Source: an uncultured Verrucomicrobiota bacterium (GTDB taxonomy: Bacteria > Verrucomicrobiota > Kiritimatiellia > SS1-B-03-39 > UBA6053). Taken from it: a stretch of 37,783 nt of DNA. The position numbers were made by a program, and so were the translations under genes. The stretch spans positions 1 to 37,783 of the forward strand of contig CAKZLZ010000083.1 in NCBI GenBank assembly GCA_937127435.1, written 5' to 3'. Below, one piece after another: positions 1 to 8,769 of this stretch (within the stretch, counting starts at the first letter, position 1; each line of letters starts with the position of its first letter). Under the pieces are notes generated by a model. That model was not told where the DNA came from. It worked only from the letters and a program-made list of their open reading frames with translations, and did no database searches.

Positions 1-92
1 CCGTCATTCCTGAACCGAGCTCCTTGCTTTTTGTCCTTACAGGTTTCTCAGGGGTACTTTGCTTTGTCCGCTACAACCGCAAAAAATCCTGA
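1..92 (+). CDS. C-terminal tail of a PEP-CTERM sorting-signal protein (5' part outside the window)
   Basis: The window opens inside a reading frame (first full codon at 3) that ends with TGA at 90-92. The visible tail reads V-I-P-E-P-S-S, then a hydrophobic stretch LLFVLTGFSGVLCFV, then the basic end RYNRKKS. This is the three-part PEP-CTERM signal: a Pro-Glu-Pro motif, one membrane segment and an Arg/Lys-rich end. In known systems exosortase (EpsH family) recognises it and processes the exported protein. The functional domain of the protein lies outside the window. The call rests on about 29 residues, but the motif order is very typical. Confidence 0.8.
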   Translation, partial: VIPEPSSLLFVLTGFSGVLCFVRYNRKKS

Positions 93-329
93 CGCTCTCT
101 TTACTTACCAATAGAATGGGGGGGCAGGCAGGAAAAGGCGGTCCTTTTGTGGGGTAAAACTCTGGAATTCCAGAAGAACTTAGTGGCTAGCGTACCCTGA
201 TTTTCATGGGTGACGGGAAAAAATTCGACGCTGAGGGGAAAAAGGGATCGTGATCCAATCAAAAAAAAATTTGAACATTGGCATCCGGAGTCCGTCTATG
301 TTAGCAACCTCCACGAAAGGAAATATTTT
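93..329. other. Intergenic stretch before the Bat operon, no gene seen
   Basis: About 240 bases between the PEP-CTERM tail and moxR. It holds a run of seven G at 118-124, a run of nine A near 261-269 and an imperfect palindrome GGATCGTGATCC near 246-257. A TTGAAC at 271-276 could be a -35 box, but no good -10 element sits at the right distance, so I do not place a promoter. The operon promoter is presumably in here. Confidence 0.4.
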
Positions 330-1319
330 ATGACAAATCAAATTGATGTATTACAAGAACGCGTAAGTGAGGAACACGGTTTTGTGGGCAAGCTCCGCAC
401 GGAAATGGCCCGGGTAGTGGTCGGTCAATCTTATCTGGTGGACCGGCTGATTCTGGGTCTGCTCTGCGACGGACATGTTTTATTGGAAGGGGTGCCGGGA
501 TTGGCAAAAACGCTTTCCGTCAAAACCTTGGCTTCACTTTTAGACACCCAATTCCAACGCCTGCAATTCACCCCCGATCTGCTCCCCGCCGACGTGCTGG
601 GCACCCTGATTTACAATCCCAAAGACGGTGACTTCAGTATTCGCAAAGGGCCGATTTTTTCAAATCTGATTCTGGCCGATGAAATCAACCGTGCTCCCGC
701 CAAAGTGCAGAGTGCATTGTTGGAGGCCATGCAGGAACGGCAGGTGACCATTGGGGACACCACCTATCCCCTCCCCGACCCCTTTCTGGTATTGGCGACC
801 GAAAACCCCATCGAGCAGGAAGGCACCTACCCCCTGCCCGAAGCGCAGGTCGACCGCTTCATGTTTAAACTGCGGATCGGCTATCCGGACATTAAAGAAG
901 AACGTCTGATCATGGAACAACATGCCACCACCGGCAAAAAAGAAACCTTGAGCCCCGTGGTTTCGCCCGATGACATTCTCCGGGCCCGCAAAGTGGTCAA
1001 CCAAATCTATTTGGATGAAAAAATCAAAGATTACATCCTGAGCATCATCTTTGCCACCCGCGATCCTGCAGCTTACGGACTCGACATGGGAGACTATCTC
1101 CGCTTCGGCGCGTCCCCCCGTGCAACCATTTCACTCGCCCTGGCCGCCCGGGCCCACGCCTTCCTCCAAAATCGTGCCTATGTCACGCCACAGGATGTAA
1201 AAACCATGGCCCCCGACGTACTGCGTCACCGGGTATTGGTCTCCTATGAAGCGGAAGCGGAAGAAAAAGATTCCGACAGCCTTATCGCTGATATTCTGAA
1301 AGCATTGCCTGTGCCCTAA
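330..1319 (+). CDS. moxR: MoxR-family AAA+ ATPase
   Basis: A 329-residue AAA+ ATPase of the MoxR family. The Walker A motif GVPGLAKT is at residues 54-61 and the Walker B segment LILADEINRAP follows about 60 residues later, matching the usual MoxR length of 320-330. The frame is open further upstream to 210, but the ATG at 330 is preferred because GAAAGG lies just before it and the family N-terminus fits. MoxR proteins act as chaperone-like ATPases working with VWA-domain proteins. Here the gene heads a run holding DUF58, BatA, BatB, BatC, BatD and BatE, so it most likely drives assembly or remodelling of that cell-envelope complex. The substrate is unknown. Confidence 0.93.
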   Translation: MTNQIDVLQERVSEEHGFVGKLRTEMARVVVGQSYLVDRLILGLLCDGHVLLEGVPGLAKTLSVKTLASLLDTQFQRLQFTPDLLPADVLGTLIYNPKDGDFSIRKGPIFSNLILADEINRAPAKVQSALLEAMQERQVTIGDTTYPLPDPFLVLATENPIEQEGTYPLPEAQVDRFMFKLRIGYPDIKEERLIMEQHATTGKKETLSPVVSPDDILRARKVVNQIYLDEKIKDYILSIIFATRDPAAYGLDMGDYLRFGASPRATISLALAARAHAFLQNRAYVTPQDVKTMAPDVLRHRVLVSYEAEAEEKDSDSLIADILKALPVP

Positions 1320-1330
1320 ATCCTTTCTCC

Positions 1331-2215
1331 ATGATTTCCAAAGAACTTCTTCGGAAAATACGGGGCATAGAAATCCGTACCCGTCATCTGGTGACCGACG
1401 TACTGGCCGGCCAATATCATTCCGCATTCAAAGGCTCCGGTATGGAGTTTGAGGAAGTACGGGAATACCAGCCGGGCGATGATGTGCGGAGCATTGACTG
1501 GAATGTCACCGCCCGCATGCGGCATCCGTTTATTAAAACCTTCCGCGAAGAACGTGAGTTAACGGTCTTGTTGGTTGTGGACATGAGTGCCTCCCTGCAA
1601 TTTGGTTCCGGCACCCAACTCAAACAGGAAGTGGTCGCCGAAATTGCCGCCCTGCTGGCCCTGGCCGCAATCCGGAATCAGGACAATGTGGCTTTGCTTC
1701 TGCATACCGATCAAGTGGAAAAATATATTCCCGCCGGAAAAGGATCACGGCATGTGTTGCGGGTGGTGCGGGAAATCCTCAGTTTCGAACCGCAATCCAA
1801 AGGCACAGATTTAAAACCGGCCTTAACCTTTCTCAACCGGGTCACCCACCGGAAGTCCGTGGTGTTCCTGATTGGTGACGGCAGAGTGTCAGAGGAAAAT
1901 CTGGAAGCTGTCCGCCTGACCGCACGCCGCCACGACGTGGTCGCGATTCGGTTGAGCGATCCCCGGGAACTGGAATGGAGTGCTGCCGGATTGCTGGATT
2001 GGCAGGATCCGGAGACCGGGGAAAGCTATTTGGTCGACACCTCCAGCCCCAAAGTCCGCGAAGCGCTTCAGGCACAACACCAAGACTGGACCCGTCAGCA
2101 GGATCAACAACTCCGCCGCGGACGGATCGATGCCCTCGCCCTGTCGACCAGCGAACCTTACGAACGTGCCCTCGCCCGCTTTTTCAGAATCCGCGCCAAA
2201 CGGAGGGGACAATGA
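1331..2215 (+). CDS. DUF58 domain protein of the MoxR/Bat operon
   Basis: A 294-residue protein with the DUF58 signature: G-x-E-F-E-E-V-R-E-Y-Q-P-G-D-D-V-R-x-I-D-W-N near residues 36-58, then a VWA-like fold with VDMSASLQFG. It has no signal peptide or clear membrane segment, so it is probably cytoplasmic. DUF58 genes almost always follow moxR, and this one starts 11 bases after the moxR stop. No Shine-Dalgarno sequence is evident, suggesting translational coupling. The stop codon overlaps the start of the next gene. Its biochemical role is not established; it is thought to be a partner of the MoxR ATPase. Confidence 0.9.
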   Translation: MISKELLRKIRGIEIRTRHLVTDVLAGQYHSAFKGSGMEFEEVREYQPGDDVRSIDWNVTARMRHPFIKTFREERELTVLLVVDMSASLQFGSGTQLKQEVVAEIAALLALAAIRNQDNVALLLHTDQVEKYIPAGKGSRHVLRVVREILSFEPQSKGTDLKPALTFLNRVTHRKSVVFLIGDGRVSEENLEAVRLTARRHDVVAIRLSDPRELEWSAAGLLDWQDPETGESYLVDTSSPKVREALQAQHQDWTRQQDQQLRRGRIDALALSTSEPYERALARFFRIRAKRRGQ

Positions 2216-3156
2216 AATCGATTCTCCTCACGTTTATTTTTCTTTTATTGACGGCCTGTACCCAAAAGGATGAGCAGGGGTTTCCCGAACCGGATCAGCT
2301 GCCGGCGGTGCAAATGGAACTATCCAATGCCAGTCCGAAAGTGGGCGAACAAATGGATCTGACCCTGCGGATCTCCGCAGAGGAACGACTCATCCTGCCT
2401 CCCCTCAGTGAAAAGATGGATCCCCGATTGGAGATCCTTGAATCTGATTCCGAAATCATCCCGAACGATGAGCGCTGGATTCAGGAGCATCACTACAAAC
2501 TGGCAATCTTCGAAGTCACCAATGTGGTAGTGTTTGCAGATTCACATGTAAAAACTTTGGCGGATGAGCCGCAGGAAATCGAACTCCCCTTTCAAAATAT
2601 TCAAGTCGTCTCGGTGCTCCCGGAAAATTACGCGAAACCGATGTTGGGAGCAGACAATCTGCCCGACTTCCGGGGGCCGGAAGCCTTAAAACGCCGGAAA
2701 AGAAACCTGATCATTTCCGCTGTGGCGGCCGGGCTTCTTGTGCTCATCTCTGTGGCGGTGATTTGGTGGATGGCGCGACGTCCGAAAGTAGTTCCCCCTC
2801 CGGTGCCTCCCCACATCATCGTCAAAAGGGAAATAGAAAAACTCCTGCAAAGCGAATCCTGGCAACGCCCGGATGTGGATGCCTCGGCGGTGGCATTGAG
2901 CCTAATTCTCCGGCGCTATATCGAGAGCCGCTTTGAAATCCGGGCCCCGGAGCAAACGACGGAAGAATTTTTGGAATTGGTTGAAAACCAATCCCCCTGG
3001 TCCGCTCAGGAACAAACCGGTCTTAAACAGTTTTTTGCCGTGACCGATCAAATTAAATTTGCGGGTTCCCGTCCCGGTTCCGAAGTCCTGGAAGACTTGC
3101 TGCAAGCTGTCCTTCAATTTGTGGAATCTACCCGGGTGAAGGAGGAGCAGTCATGA
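2212..3156 (+). CDS. DUF4381-like lipoprotein with a central membrane segment
   Basis: A 314-residue protein. The ATG at 2212 is chosen because CGGAGGGG sits before it, it overlaps the DUF58 stop as ATGA, and it gives a clean lipoprotein signal (hydrophobic core, then L-T-A-C with Cys16). A longer frame exists from 1975 but lies inside the DUF58 gene. Residues about 25-150 look like an exported beta-rich domain. A strong membrane segment (LIISAVAAGLLVLISVAVIWW) follows near residues 163-185, then a basic patch and a helical cytoplasmic domain resembling DUF4381 of moxR operons. The gene lies between DUF58 and the first VWA gene, the usual place for a DUF4381 protein. The family assignment is from position and layout. 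Confidence 0.7.
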   Translation: MKSILLTFIFLLLTACTQKDEQGFPEPDQLPAVQMELSNASPKVGEQMDLTLRISAEERLILPPLSEKMDPRLEILESDSEIIPNDERWIQEHHYKLAIFEVTNVVVFADSHVKTLADEPQEIELPFQNIQVVSVLPENYAKPMLGADNLPDFRGPEALKRRKRNLIISAVAAGLLVLISVAVIWWMARRPKVVPPPVPPHIIVKREIEKLLQSESWQRPDVDASAVALSLILRRYIESRFEIRAPEQTTEEFLELVENQSPWSAQEQTGLKQFFAVTDQIKFAGSRPGSEVLEDLLQAVLQFVESTRVKEEQS

Positions 3157-4154
3157 TCCTCCGTTTTGCCTATCCTTGGTTTTTGTTGATGCTGTGCCTG
3201 ATTCCCCTCTGGGTATGGAGCCACAATTCAAAACGTTTCCGCCAAACGCTGAACTTTCCCTCCGGAGCGGTGTTCAGCAAACTCCCGGTGACGAGTGCTC
3301 AGCGTTTCCACCCTTTCATACAGCTATTGGGGATTCTGGCATGGATCTTACTCATTTTGGCTCTGGCCCGCCCGCAAAGTGGTTTGCGTCAGCGCAGCGT
3401 CACATCGGACACCATTGATATCGTACTCGCCATCGACACCTCCACCAGTATGCGGGCCATTGATTTAGGGGCAACGGACGACGAAAACCGTTTGGACGCC
3501 GTAAAAGTGGTGGCCGAAAAATTTATCGAAGCGCGTTCTATGGACCGGATCAGTCTGCTCTCTTTCGCGGGCCTTCCCTACACCAAATCCCCTCTCACCC
3601 TGGATCATGGTTGGTTAACCAATCGATTGCGGGAACTCCGAACGGGAGAGTTACCGGACGGGACCGCCATTGGGTCCGCAGTGGTAAGCGGCATCAACCG
3701 CCTGCGGGAATCAGAGGCGGAAACCAAAATCATTGTACTTTTAACGGACGGCATCAATACCAAGGGGGAAATTGACCCCATAGACGCTGCCAAGCTGTCG
3801 GTGGATCCCGGGATTAAAATTTACACCATCGGTGCTGGTTCGGATGGTCCGGTTCGGATGCCTGCCCGTTCATTTATGGGGAGAACCATTTATACCCAGG
3901 AAAAACTGCCGATCGACATCGAGACCCTGCAACAAATTGCCGATATAAGCGGCGGAAGATTTTTCCGGGCCCGCGACGGAGAGGAACTGGAACAGGTATT
4001 TAAAGAGATCAACGAGTTGGAAAGAACTGAAATTGAATTGGATGAATACACCCTCTACACTGAACAGTTCTTTTGGTTTGCAGCGGCCGGACTCGGTCTG
4101 TTGCTCATCGAACGTTTGTTGTCCGCAAGCCGATTCGGGAGGACCTTGGCATGA
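3153..4154 (+). CDS. batA: BatA-like VWA domain membrane protein
   Basis: A 333-residue protein with two N-terminal membrane segments (residues about 5-22 and 58-75), a VWA domain and a C-terminal membrane segment near 305-325. The metal-ion-dependent adhesion site is visible as D-T-S-T-S with Asp95, and a later LLTDGINTKG matches the second MIDAS loop. This is the layout of BatA/BatB proteins: a membrane-anchored VWA domain in the periplasm. It overlaps the upstream lipoprotein gene as ATGA and the next VWA gene in the same way. It probably forms a complex with BatB and the TPR proteins encoded downstream. Confidence 0.88.
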   Translation: MILRFAYPWFLLMLCLIPLWVWSHNSKRFRQTLNFPSGAVFSKLPVTSAQRFHPFIQLLGILAWILLILALARPQSGLRQRSVTSDTIDIVLAIDTSTSMRAIDLGATDDENRLDAVKVVAEKFIEARSMDRISLLSFAGLPYTKSPLTLDHGWLTNRLRELRTGELPDGTAIGSAVVSGINRLRESEAETKIIVLLTDGINTKGEIDPIDAAKLSVDPGIKIYTIGAGSDGPVRMPARSFMGRTIYTQEKLPIDIETLQQIADISGGRFFRARDGEELEQVFKEINELERTEIELDEYTLYTEQFFWFAAAGLGLLLIERLLSASRFGRTLA

Positions 4155-5167
4155 GTTTTGGAAATCCAGCACTCCTGTGGGTACTTCCCTTACTGATCCT
4201 CATCGGAGGGATCGATTTTGCCCTGCGCCGGCAACGCACAAAAAAACTCAACCTTTTCATCCCCGAAGTTTTGCGTGAACGTATGGGAGCTCCCAACCAA
4301 AAAAACCTGCGTTCTTTGCGGTCCGCCCTGTTTTACTTAGGAATCTTTCTCATCGGCTTTAGTTTAAGCCGTCCGCAGTGGGGATTCAGTTGGCGGGAAG
4401 CCCAACGGGAAGGACTGGATCTCATGGTCATGATCGACACCTCCAATTCCATGCGGGCAGACGATTTCAAACCCACCCGACTGCAACGCGCCCAGTGGGG
4501 AATCGAAGATTTGATGGAGGAATTGCAAGGCGACCGCATTGGCCTGATTGCCTTTGCCGGCGAAGGGGTTTTGCAATGTCCTCTCACCCTGGATTACGGG
4601 GCCTTTATGATGAACATTCAGGATTTATTTCCGGGAATTGTCCCCACGGGAGGAACCAACCTTGAAGCCGCGTTAAGCAAAGCCCTGGATAGTTTTGAAG
4701 CCGACAGTGAAGCCGACAAAGTCATTCTGCTCATTACCGACGGGGAGAGTCATCAGGGAAATTTAAAACCGGTACTCCAAAAACTGAAAGAACAAAATAT
4801 CCGGGTATTTTCGGTCGGCGTGGGCACGCCCGAAGGCTCTTTGATTCCCATGGACCCCTCCGCCACAAACTTCCTCAAAAACCGTCAGCAGGAAGTGGTC
4901 AAAAGCAATTTGAATGAGAAGGTGCTTCAACTTCTCGCATACGAAACCGACGGCCTCTATGTCAAAGCCAATCCCCGGGATTTCGGGGTGGCCGAATTGA
5001 TTACCGAAGGACTTAAGCCCTTGAAACGTGCACAATTGGAAAGCGAACGGGTGAAAGAAATGGAAGAGCGCTTTCAGCTCTTTTTAGCACTCGGACTCAG
5101 CTGTTTGCTTTTGGAGGCCTTAACGCCCCTACCCGCTGAATGGTTAAAAAGGAGGAAGCAGGCATGA
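4151..5167 (+). CDS. batB: BatB-like VWA domain membrane protein
   Basis: A 338-residue paralogue of the preceding protein: N-terminal membrane segments, a VWA domain with MIDAS motif D-T-S-N-S (Asp96) and LLITDGESHQG, and a C-terminal hydrophobic segment (LFLALGLSCLLLEALTPL). The ATG at 4151 overlaps the batA stop (ATGA) and is preferred over an in-frame upstream codon at 4073 that lies deep inside batA. Two adjacent VWA genes with this topology are the hallmark of Bat operons first described in Bacteroides (aerotolerance). The exact role of the complex, oxidative stress or envelope integrity, is still debated. Confidence 0.88.
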   Translation: MSFGNPALLWVLPLLILIGGIDFALRRQRTKKLNLFIPEVLRERMGAPNQKNLRSLRSALFYLGIFLIGFSLSRPQWGFSWREAQREGLDLMVMIDTSNSMRADDFKPTRLQRAQWGIEDLMEELQGDRIGLIAFAGEGVLQCPLTLDYGAFMMNIQDLFPGIVPTGGTNLEAALSKALDSFEADSEADKVILLITDGESHQGNLKPVLQKLKEQNIRVFSVGVGTPEGSLIPMDPSATNFLKNRQQEVVKSNLNEKVLQLLAYETDGLYVKANPRDFGVAELITEGLKPLKRAQLESERVKEMEERFQLFLALGLSCLLLEALTPLPAEWLKRRKQA

Positions 5168-6171
5168 AGAAATATTTCTGCACCTTGCTTATCATTTTCA
5201 GTCTTTGCGTGACCGCGGAAGAGACCGAATCCACCACCATGGCCCGCAATCAAATCCGTGCCTTTTTAGAGGAAACTGAAACCCTCTACACCTCTGAAGA
5301 CCCCAAAGAACTTTCAGAAGCGGCCACCCGTTTCCAGGCATTACGGGAGCAAACCCCGGAAGGTGAAATGAACCCGGATGCCTTGCGCCTTGCAGAAGGC
5401 ATGGCCCAATTGAAGTCGGGTGACCCTGAAGAAGCCCTGCGTACTTTTGATGAAATCGATGGATTTGAAGATCCGGTTATTCGAGGACAATTGCGTCAAA
5501 TGAAGGGAAATGCGCATTTGAAAATGGCGCAAATTGCCATGGGACAAACAGAATGGGAAGATGCGAAAGCTGGAATGGAAAAGGCGGAGGAAGCTTTCAT
5601 CAACACCTTACGCGAAAATCCCGAAATGGAAGCGGCCCGGAACAATCTTGAGTTTGCTCAAAAATGCCTGAGGGAAATTGAAGCACAGAAGCCCCCTCCT
5701 TCTGAAGACAAAGAGGACAAGCAGGAAGACCAAAAAGAAGAAGAAAAAGACAAAGACAAACAGGAAGAGCAGAAACAGGATCCTGAAAACCAGAAGGACG
5801 GAGACGATAAGCAGAAAGGTCAGCAGGACCCCTCTCAAGATCAGCAGGATCCATCCAAAAATGACCCGTCGGACTCCTCCGATCCTTCAGATCCCTCAGA
5901 TCAAAAGGACCCTTCGGAACAGGACCCTTCAGATCAAAAAGATCCGTCAAAACAAGATCCCAAAGATCAAAAGGATTCTTCAAAACAAGATCCAAGCGAT
6001 CAACAGGAACAAAATCAAGCCGGCACACCCGGTGAAATGAGTGATGCAGAAAAACTGGATGCCATGCAGGCTCAACAACTTTTAGATGCCGCCCTTGAAC
6101 AGGAAAAGGCGCAAAGACGTCTCATTCTTCAAGGACGTGCAAGAACCATCCCCGTAGAAAAAGACTGGTAG
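5164..6171 (+). CDS. batC: BatC-like TPR protein with a low-complexity Asp/Ser/Pro/Lys/Gln tail
   Basis: A 335-residue exported protein. The ATG at 5164 overlaps the batB stop and begins a signal peptide (KKYFCTLLIIFSLCVTAEE). Residues about 20-175 form TPR-like helices (MAQLKSGDPEEALRTFDEI; EEAFINTLRENPEMEAARNNLEFA). From about residue 178 to 290 the chain is highly charged, first rich in Lys/Glu/Asp/Gln, then a tandem series of D-P-S-D-Q-K-like units. The end (residues 290-335) returns to helix and contains D-A-M-Q-A-Q-Q-L-L-D-A-A. BatC proteins combine TPR repeats with acidic low-complexity sequence, so the fit by position and layout is good. Confidence 0.78.
   Translation: MKKYFCTLLIIFSLCVTAEETESTTMARNQIRAFLEETETLYTSEDPKELSEAATRFQALREQTPEGEMNPDALRLAEGMAQLKSGDPEEALRTFDEIDGFEDPVIRGQLRQMKGNAHLKMAQIAMGQTEWEDAKAGMEKAEEAFINTLRENPEMEAARNNLEFAQKCLREIEAQKPPPSEDKEDKQEDQKEEEKDKDKQEEQKQDPENQKDGDDKQKGQQDPSQDQQDPSKNDPSDSSDPSDPSDQKDPSEQDPSDQKDPSKQDPKDQKDSSKQDPSDQQEQNQAGTPGEMSDAEKLDAMQAQQLLDAALEQEKAQRRLILQGRARTIPVEKDW
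5690..6012 (+). repeat. Low-complexity tandem region inside batC
   Basis: This stretch encodes a Lys/Glu/Asp/Gln-rich segment followed by imperfect tandem units built from D-P-S, D-Q-K and K-Q-D-P. At DNA level short words such as gatcc, caaaa and gatcaaaa recur, so copy number could vary between strains. It has no stop codons in two other forward frames, which produces spurious overlapping open frames. Confidence 0.75.
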
Positions 6172-6200
6172 AACCTAAAATCCCTGATTGAGTAGCCACC

Positions 6201-7901
6201 GTGAAAGCCCTTCAAACATTTCTTATTTTCTTACTGATCCCCGTATCGATATTGAATGCGGAAGTTCATTTGGAACTTTCGAGAGAAACCATCACCACGG
6301 ATGACACGGTAGACCTGCTGCTGAAGTTTGAATCCCTGCATGTGAGCTCTATTCCACGCTTGCCCTTACCGGAAGGGCTACAGTTGGTAGGCGTTCCCAG
6401 AAGAGAGTCGATCAGCATGTACGGTGTAAGCGACAACCGGGTGCGCTATACCTTGAAAGCAGAGAAAGCCGGGACCTATAAAATTGGACCTTTTGATACC
6501 AATGGCAAAGCGGGTAATGAAAAAATAAAGGCCGTCACCCTTAAGGTCACCCAGGCAAAAGTCATTGAGACCACCGAGAATCTTTTCGTGACCATGGAAT
6601 GCAGTACCGATGAAATCCTGGTAAATGAAACGGTCGAAATCACCCTCAGCTTTTACAGCCGGGTCATCACAGGCAAAATACAATCCGAAGACTTTGAAGA
6701 GAACGGATTCGAAATATCCGAATTCCAAAGTGTTCAAACCCGGCCCAAGCTCATCGGTGGAGTGGAATACAACGTAGAGCGCTATATTGCGCAACTGACC
6801 CCTACCCGGACCGGCAACATTACGTTCGACCCCAGCTTCAAAATTCAGGTGAGGGAACGTCAAAAATCCACAGGGTCGTATTATGCGCCCTACAGCACCA
6901 GGATTCAGCGCATAAAACTCAAACAACCGCTGGTGCTTACGGTTGTGAATCCTCCCGAGGAAGGAAGGCCGGATGATTATGAAGGGCATTTGGGCACTTT
7001 CCGTTTAAGCGCTTCCGTGTCCCCTCAAAAAGTGAATGTCGGGGATCCGGTAACCTTGCGGGTAGAACTCACAGGATCGGGAAGCCTTCAGCAGGCCCTC
7101 CCCCCCGGTTTAAGCGAAAGTGATGATTTTAAAGTTTATGAACCGAAGCTGCTTACCAAAAATTTCAGACCCGGTGGACGGAGTGGTCAGAAAGTCATCG
7201 AACAGGTGGTCATCCCCAAGCATGGGGGCATCACCGAGATTCCGGAACTGACCTTCTCCTATTACGACACCCTGAGCAAGTCCTACAAAACCCTCCATTC
7301 CGGACCATTTCCTTTGGAAGTGAAGGCCACATTAAACGATAGCGACGCTTCCATCATCAGTTCATTGCCTTCAGTGGAGAACAGCCCTGAGCTCACCTTG
7401 TTGGGAGAAGACCTTATTTATCTGAAGACCCGCCCCGGGAAAATTCAACCGGTCAGTCGTTTGCAACCCGGCTTGCAGTTTTTCGGATTCTCGAGTGTTC
7501 CCTTTGTCCTTTGGGCTTTTGTAGGCCTGGGCGTCCGCACAAAACAGCAGAAAAAATCAGACCCCTCCGGTCGACGCAGGCAGGAAGCTCCCCGAAGATT
7601 ACGGAAACATTTGCTGCAACTCGACGAGAAAGGACTGGATATTCACATGCGGATCTGGCCCATCCTCTCGGAATATCTTTCAGCCCGATTGAGCTTACCC
7701 CCGGGAGAATTAAACTCGAAAGATGTTTCATCCATTCTTCAGGAAAAAGTTTCCCCCGAAACCCTCGAGGCATGCAAAGACTGGATGCAAAAATGTGAGC
7801 AGGCCCGTTTTGCCGGAAACACAGCTTACGGCAACCGCCGGGAAGTACGGGAACAGTTCCGGACCTTTATCCTGCAACTCGACCAGGAGTTGGGAAAATG
7901 A
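6201..7901 (+). CDS. batD: BatD-like exported membrane protein
   Basis: A 566-residue protein starting at GTG 6201 with a signal peptide (ALQTFLIFLLIPVSILNAEV). The long N-terminal part is beta-rich with repeated Ig-like domains, typified by phrases such as TDDTVDLLLKFES and VNVGDPVTLRVELTGSGSL. A membrane segment lies near residues 428-445 (FFGFSSVPFVLWAFVGLGV), followed by a cytoplasmic helical tail. This is the domain order of BatD (oxygen-tolerance family): periplasmic repeats, one membrane helix and a cytoplasmic end. It starts 29 bases after batC and overlaps batE. No Shine-Dalgarno sequence is clear before the GTG. Confidence 0.85.
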   Translation: MKALQTFLIFLLIPVSILNAEVHLELSRETITTDDTVDLLLKFESLHVSSIPRLPLPEGLQLVGVPRRESISMYGVSDNRVRYTLKAEKAGTYKIGPFDTNGKAGNEKIKAVTLKVTQAKVIETTENLFVTMECSTDEILVNETVEITLSFYSRVITGKIQSEDFEENGFEISEFQSVQTRPKLIGGVEYNVERYIAQLTPTRTGNITFDPSFKIQVRERQKSTGSYYAPYSTRIQRIKLKQPLVLTVVNPPEEGRPDDYEGHLGTFRLSASVSPQKVNVGDPVTLRVELTGSGSLQQALPPGLSESDDFKVYEPKLLTKNFRPGGRSGQKVIEQVVIPKHGGITEIPELTFSYYDTLSKSYKTLHSGPFPLEVKATLNDSDASIISSLPSVENSPELTLLGEDLIYLKTRPGKIQPVSRLQPGLQFFGFSSVPFVLWAFVGLGVRTKQQKKSDPSGRRRQEAPRRLRKHLLQLDEKGLDIHMRIWPILSEYLSARLSLPPGELNSKDVSSILQEKVSPETLEACKDWMQKCEQARFAGNTAYGNRREVREQFRTFILQLDQELGK

Positions 7902-8614
7902 TTCGTGGCATCCTGTTATCACTCTTTGTCTCTGTGGCGGCCTTTGCAGAATCCCCCTTCGAGGAAGCAGCGGCCTTATATGACCAGGGGGATTTCTCCG
8001 GGGCGCTGACAACCTATCAAGCGATTGAAGGTCAATCTTCAGCCCTCGATTATAATATTGGCAATACCCTGATGCGCCTGGAACAAACCCCCGAGGCCAT
8101 CGCCTATTACCGTCGTGCGCTTTGGCAAAGCCCCTCTGATCCGGATATCCGTGCGAACCTGGAGCGCGCGGTTGACCAAACCGATACCGCCATGCCCCCT
8201 CTTCCTTTATACAGAAAGCTGAGTGGATTTTTGAAAGCGGAGCAATGGCAACTCGGTTTTATTATCAGCTGTTGGATCTTCGCCGGATTGGGGATGCTCC
8301 GATTTAAAATCGAGGCCCTCCGGAATGCATCCGCTTGGATTTTCCCGCTCCTTACCCTCATCCTTCTTGTGCTGGGAGCCGGAGTGTGGGCAAGTATGCC
8401 TTCCGCATACGCCTCAGAAGCCATTATCAAGCCGGTTGAGGCCATTACCCGCTTCGAACCCCTGCCGGATGCCACAGAGCATTTCACCCTGCCCCAAGGC
8501 TCCGTGGTGAAGATTACAGATCAAAACCGCAACTGGTATAAGATTTCAGCCTTGGACGAACAAGGCTGGGTACCTGCAGATCAACTGATCCTGCTTAAAG
8601 AATTAGGGGAATAG
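7898..8614 (+). CDS. batE: BatE-like TPR and SH3-domain membrane protein
   Basis: A 238-residue protein with a signal peptide (GILLSLFVSVAAFA), two TPR-like repeats near residues 20-85 (YDQGDFSGALTTYQAI; YNIGNTLMRLEQTPEAIAYY), two membrane segments (about 115-133 and 143-163) and a C-terminal bacterial SH3 domain (about 170-235) ending with WYKISALDEQGWVPADQLILL. This matches BatE, the last gene of Bat operons. It overlaps batD as ATGA and closes the + strand operon. The following convergent gene begins on the other strand, and no strong terminator hairpin stands out in the 155-base gap. Confidence 0.82.
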   Translation: MIRGILLSLFVSVAAFAESPFEEAAALYDQGDFSGALTTYQAIEGQSSALDYNIGNTLMRLEQTPEAIAYYRRALWQSPSDPDIRANLERAVDQTDTAMPPLPLYRKLSGFLKAEQWQLGFIISCWIFAGLGMLRFKIEALRNASAWIFPLLTLILLVLGAGVWASMPSAYASEAIIKPVEAITRFEPLPDATEHFTLPQGSVVKITDQNRNWYKISALDEQGWVPADQLILLKELGE

Positions 8615-8769
8615 GCAACCCGTACCTATAAAAGCGCATGGCTTACACCTGAAACAACAAAACGTATGCGTATGGGGACCCCGAATTCACCAGCGACGGA
8701 GAGCAGCCCACTCACCGCAAATCTTATTCAACCGCTTGTAAACGAGATCCCCGGTACAACCCGAACAGC

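Noticed and set aside
271..302. Promoter for moxR built on TTGAAC at 271-276
   Set aside because: No -10 hexamer of reasonable quality lies 16-18 bases downstream.
1975..2211. N-terminal extension of the DUF4381-like lipoprotein
   Set aside because: It overlaps the DUF58 coding region by 240 bases in another frame; the ATG at 2212 has a ribosome site and starts a clean lipoprotein signal.
6378..6989. A 203-codon open frame opposite batD
   Set aside because: It has no recognisable motif or ribosome site and lies wholly within a well-supported gene.
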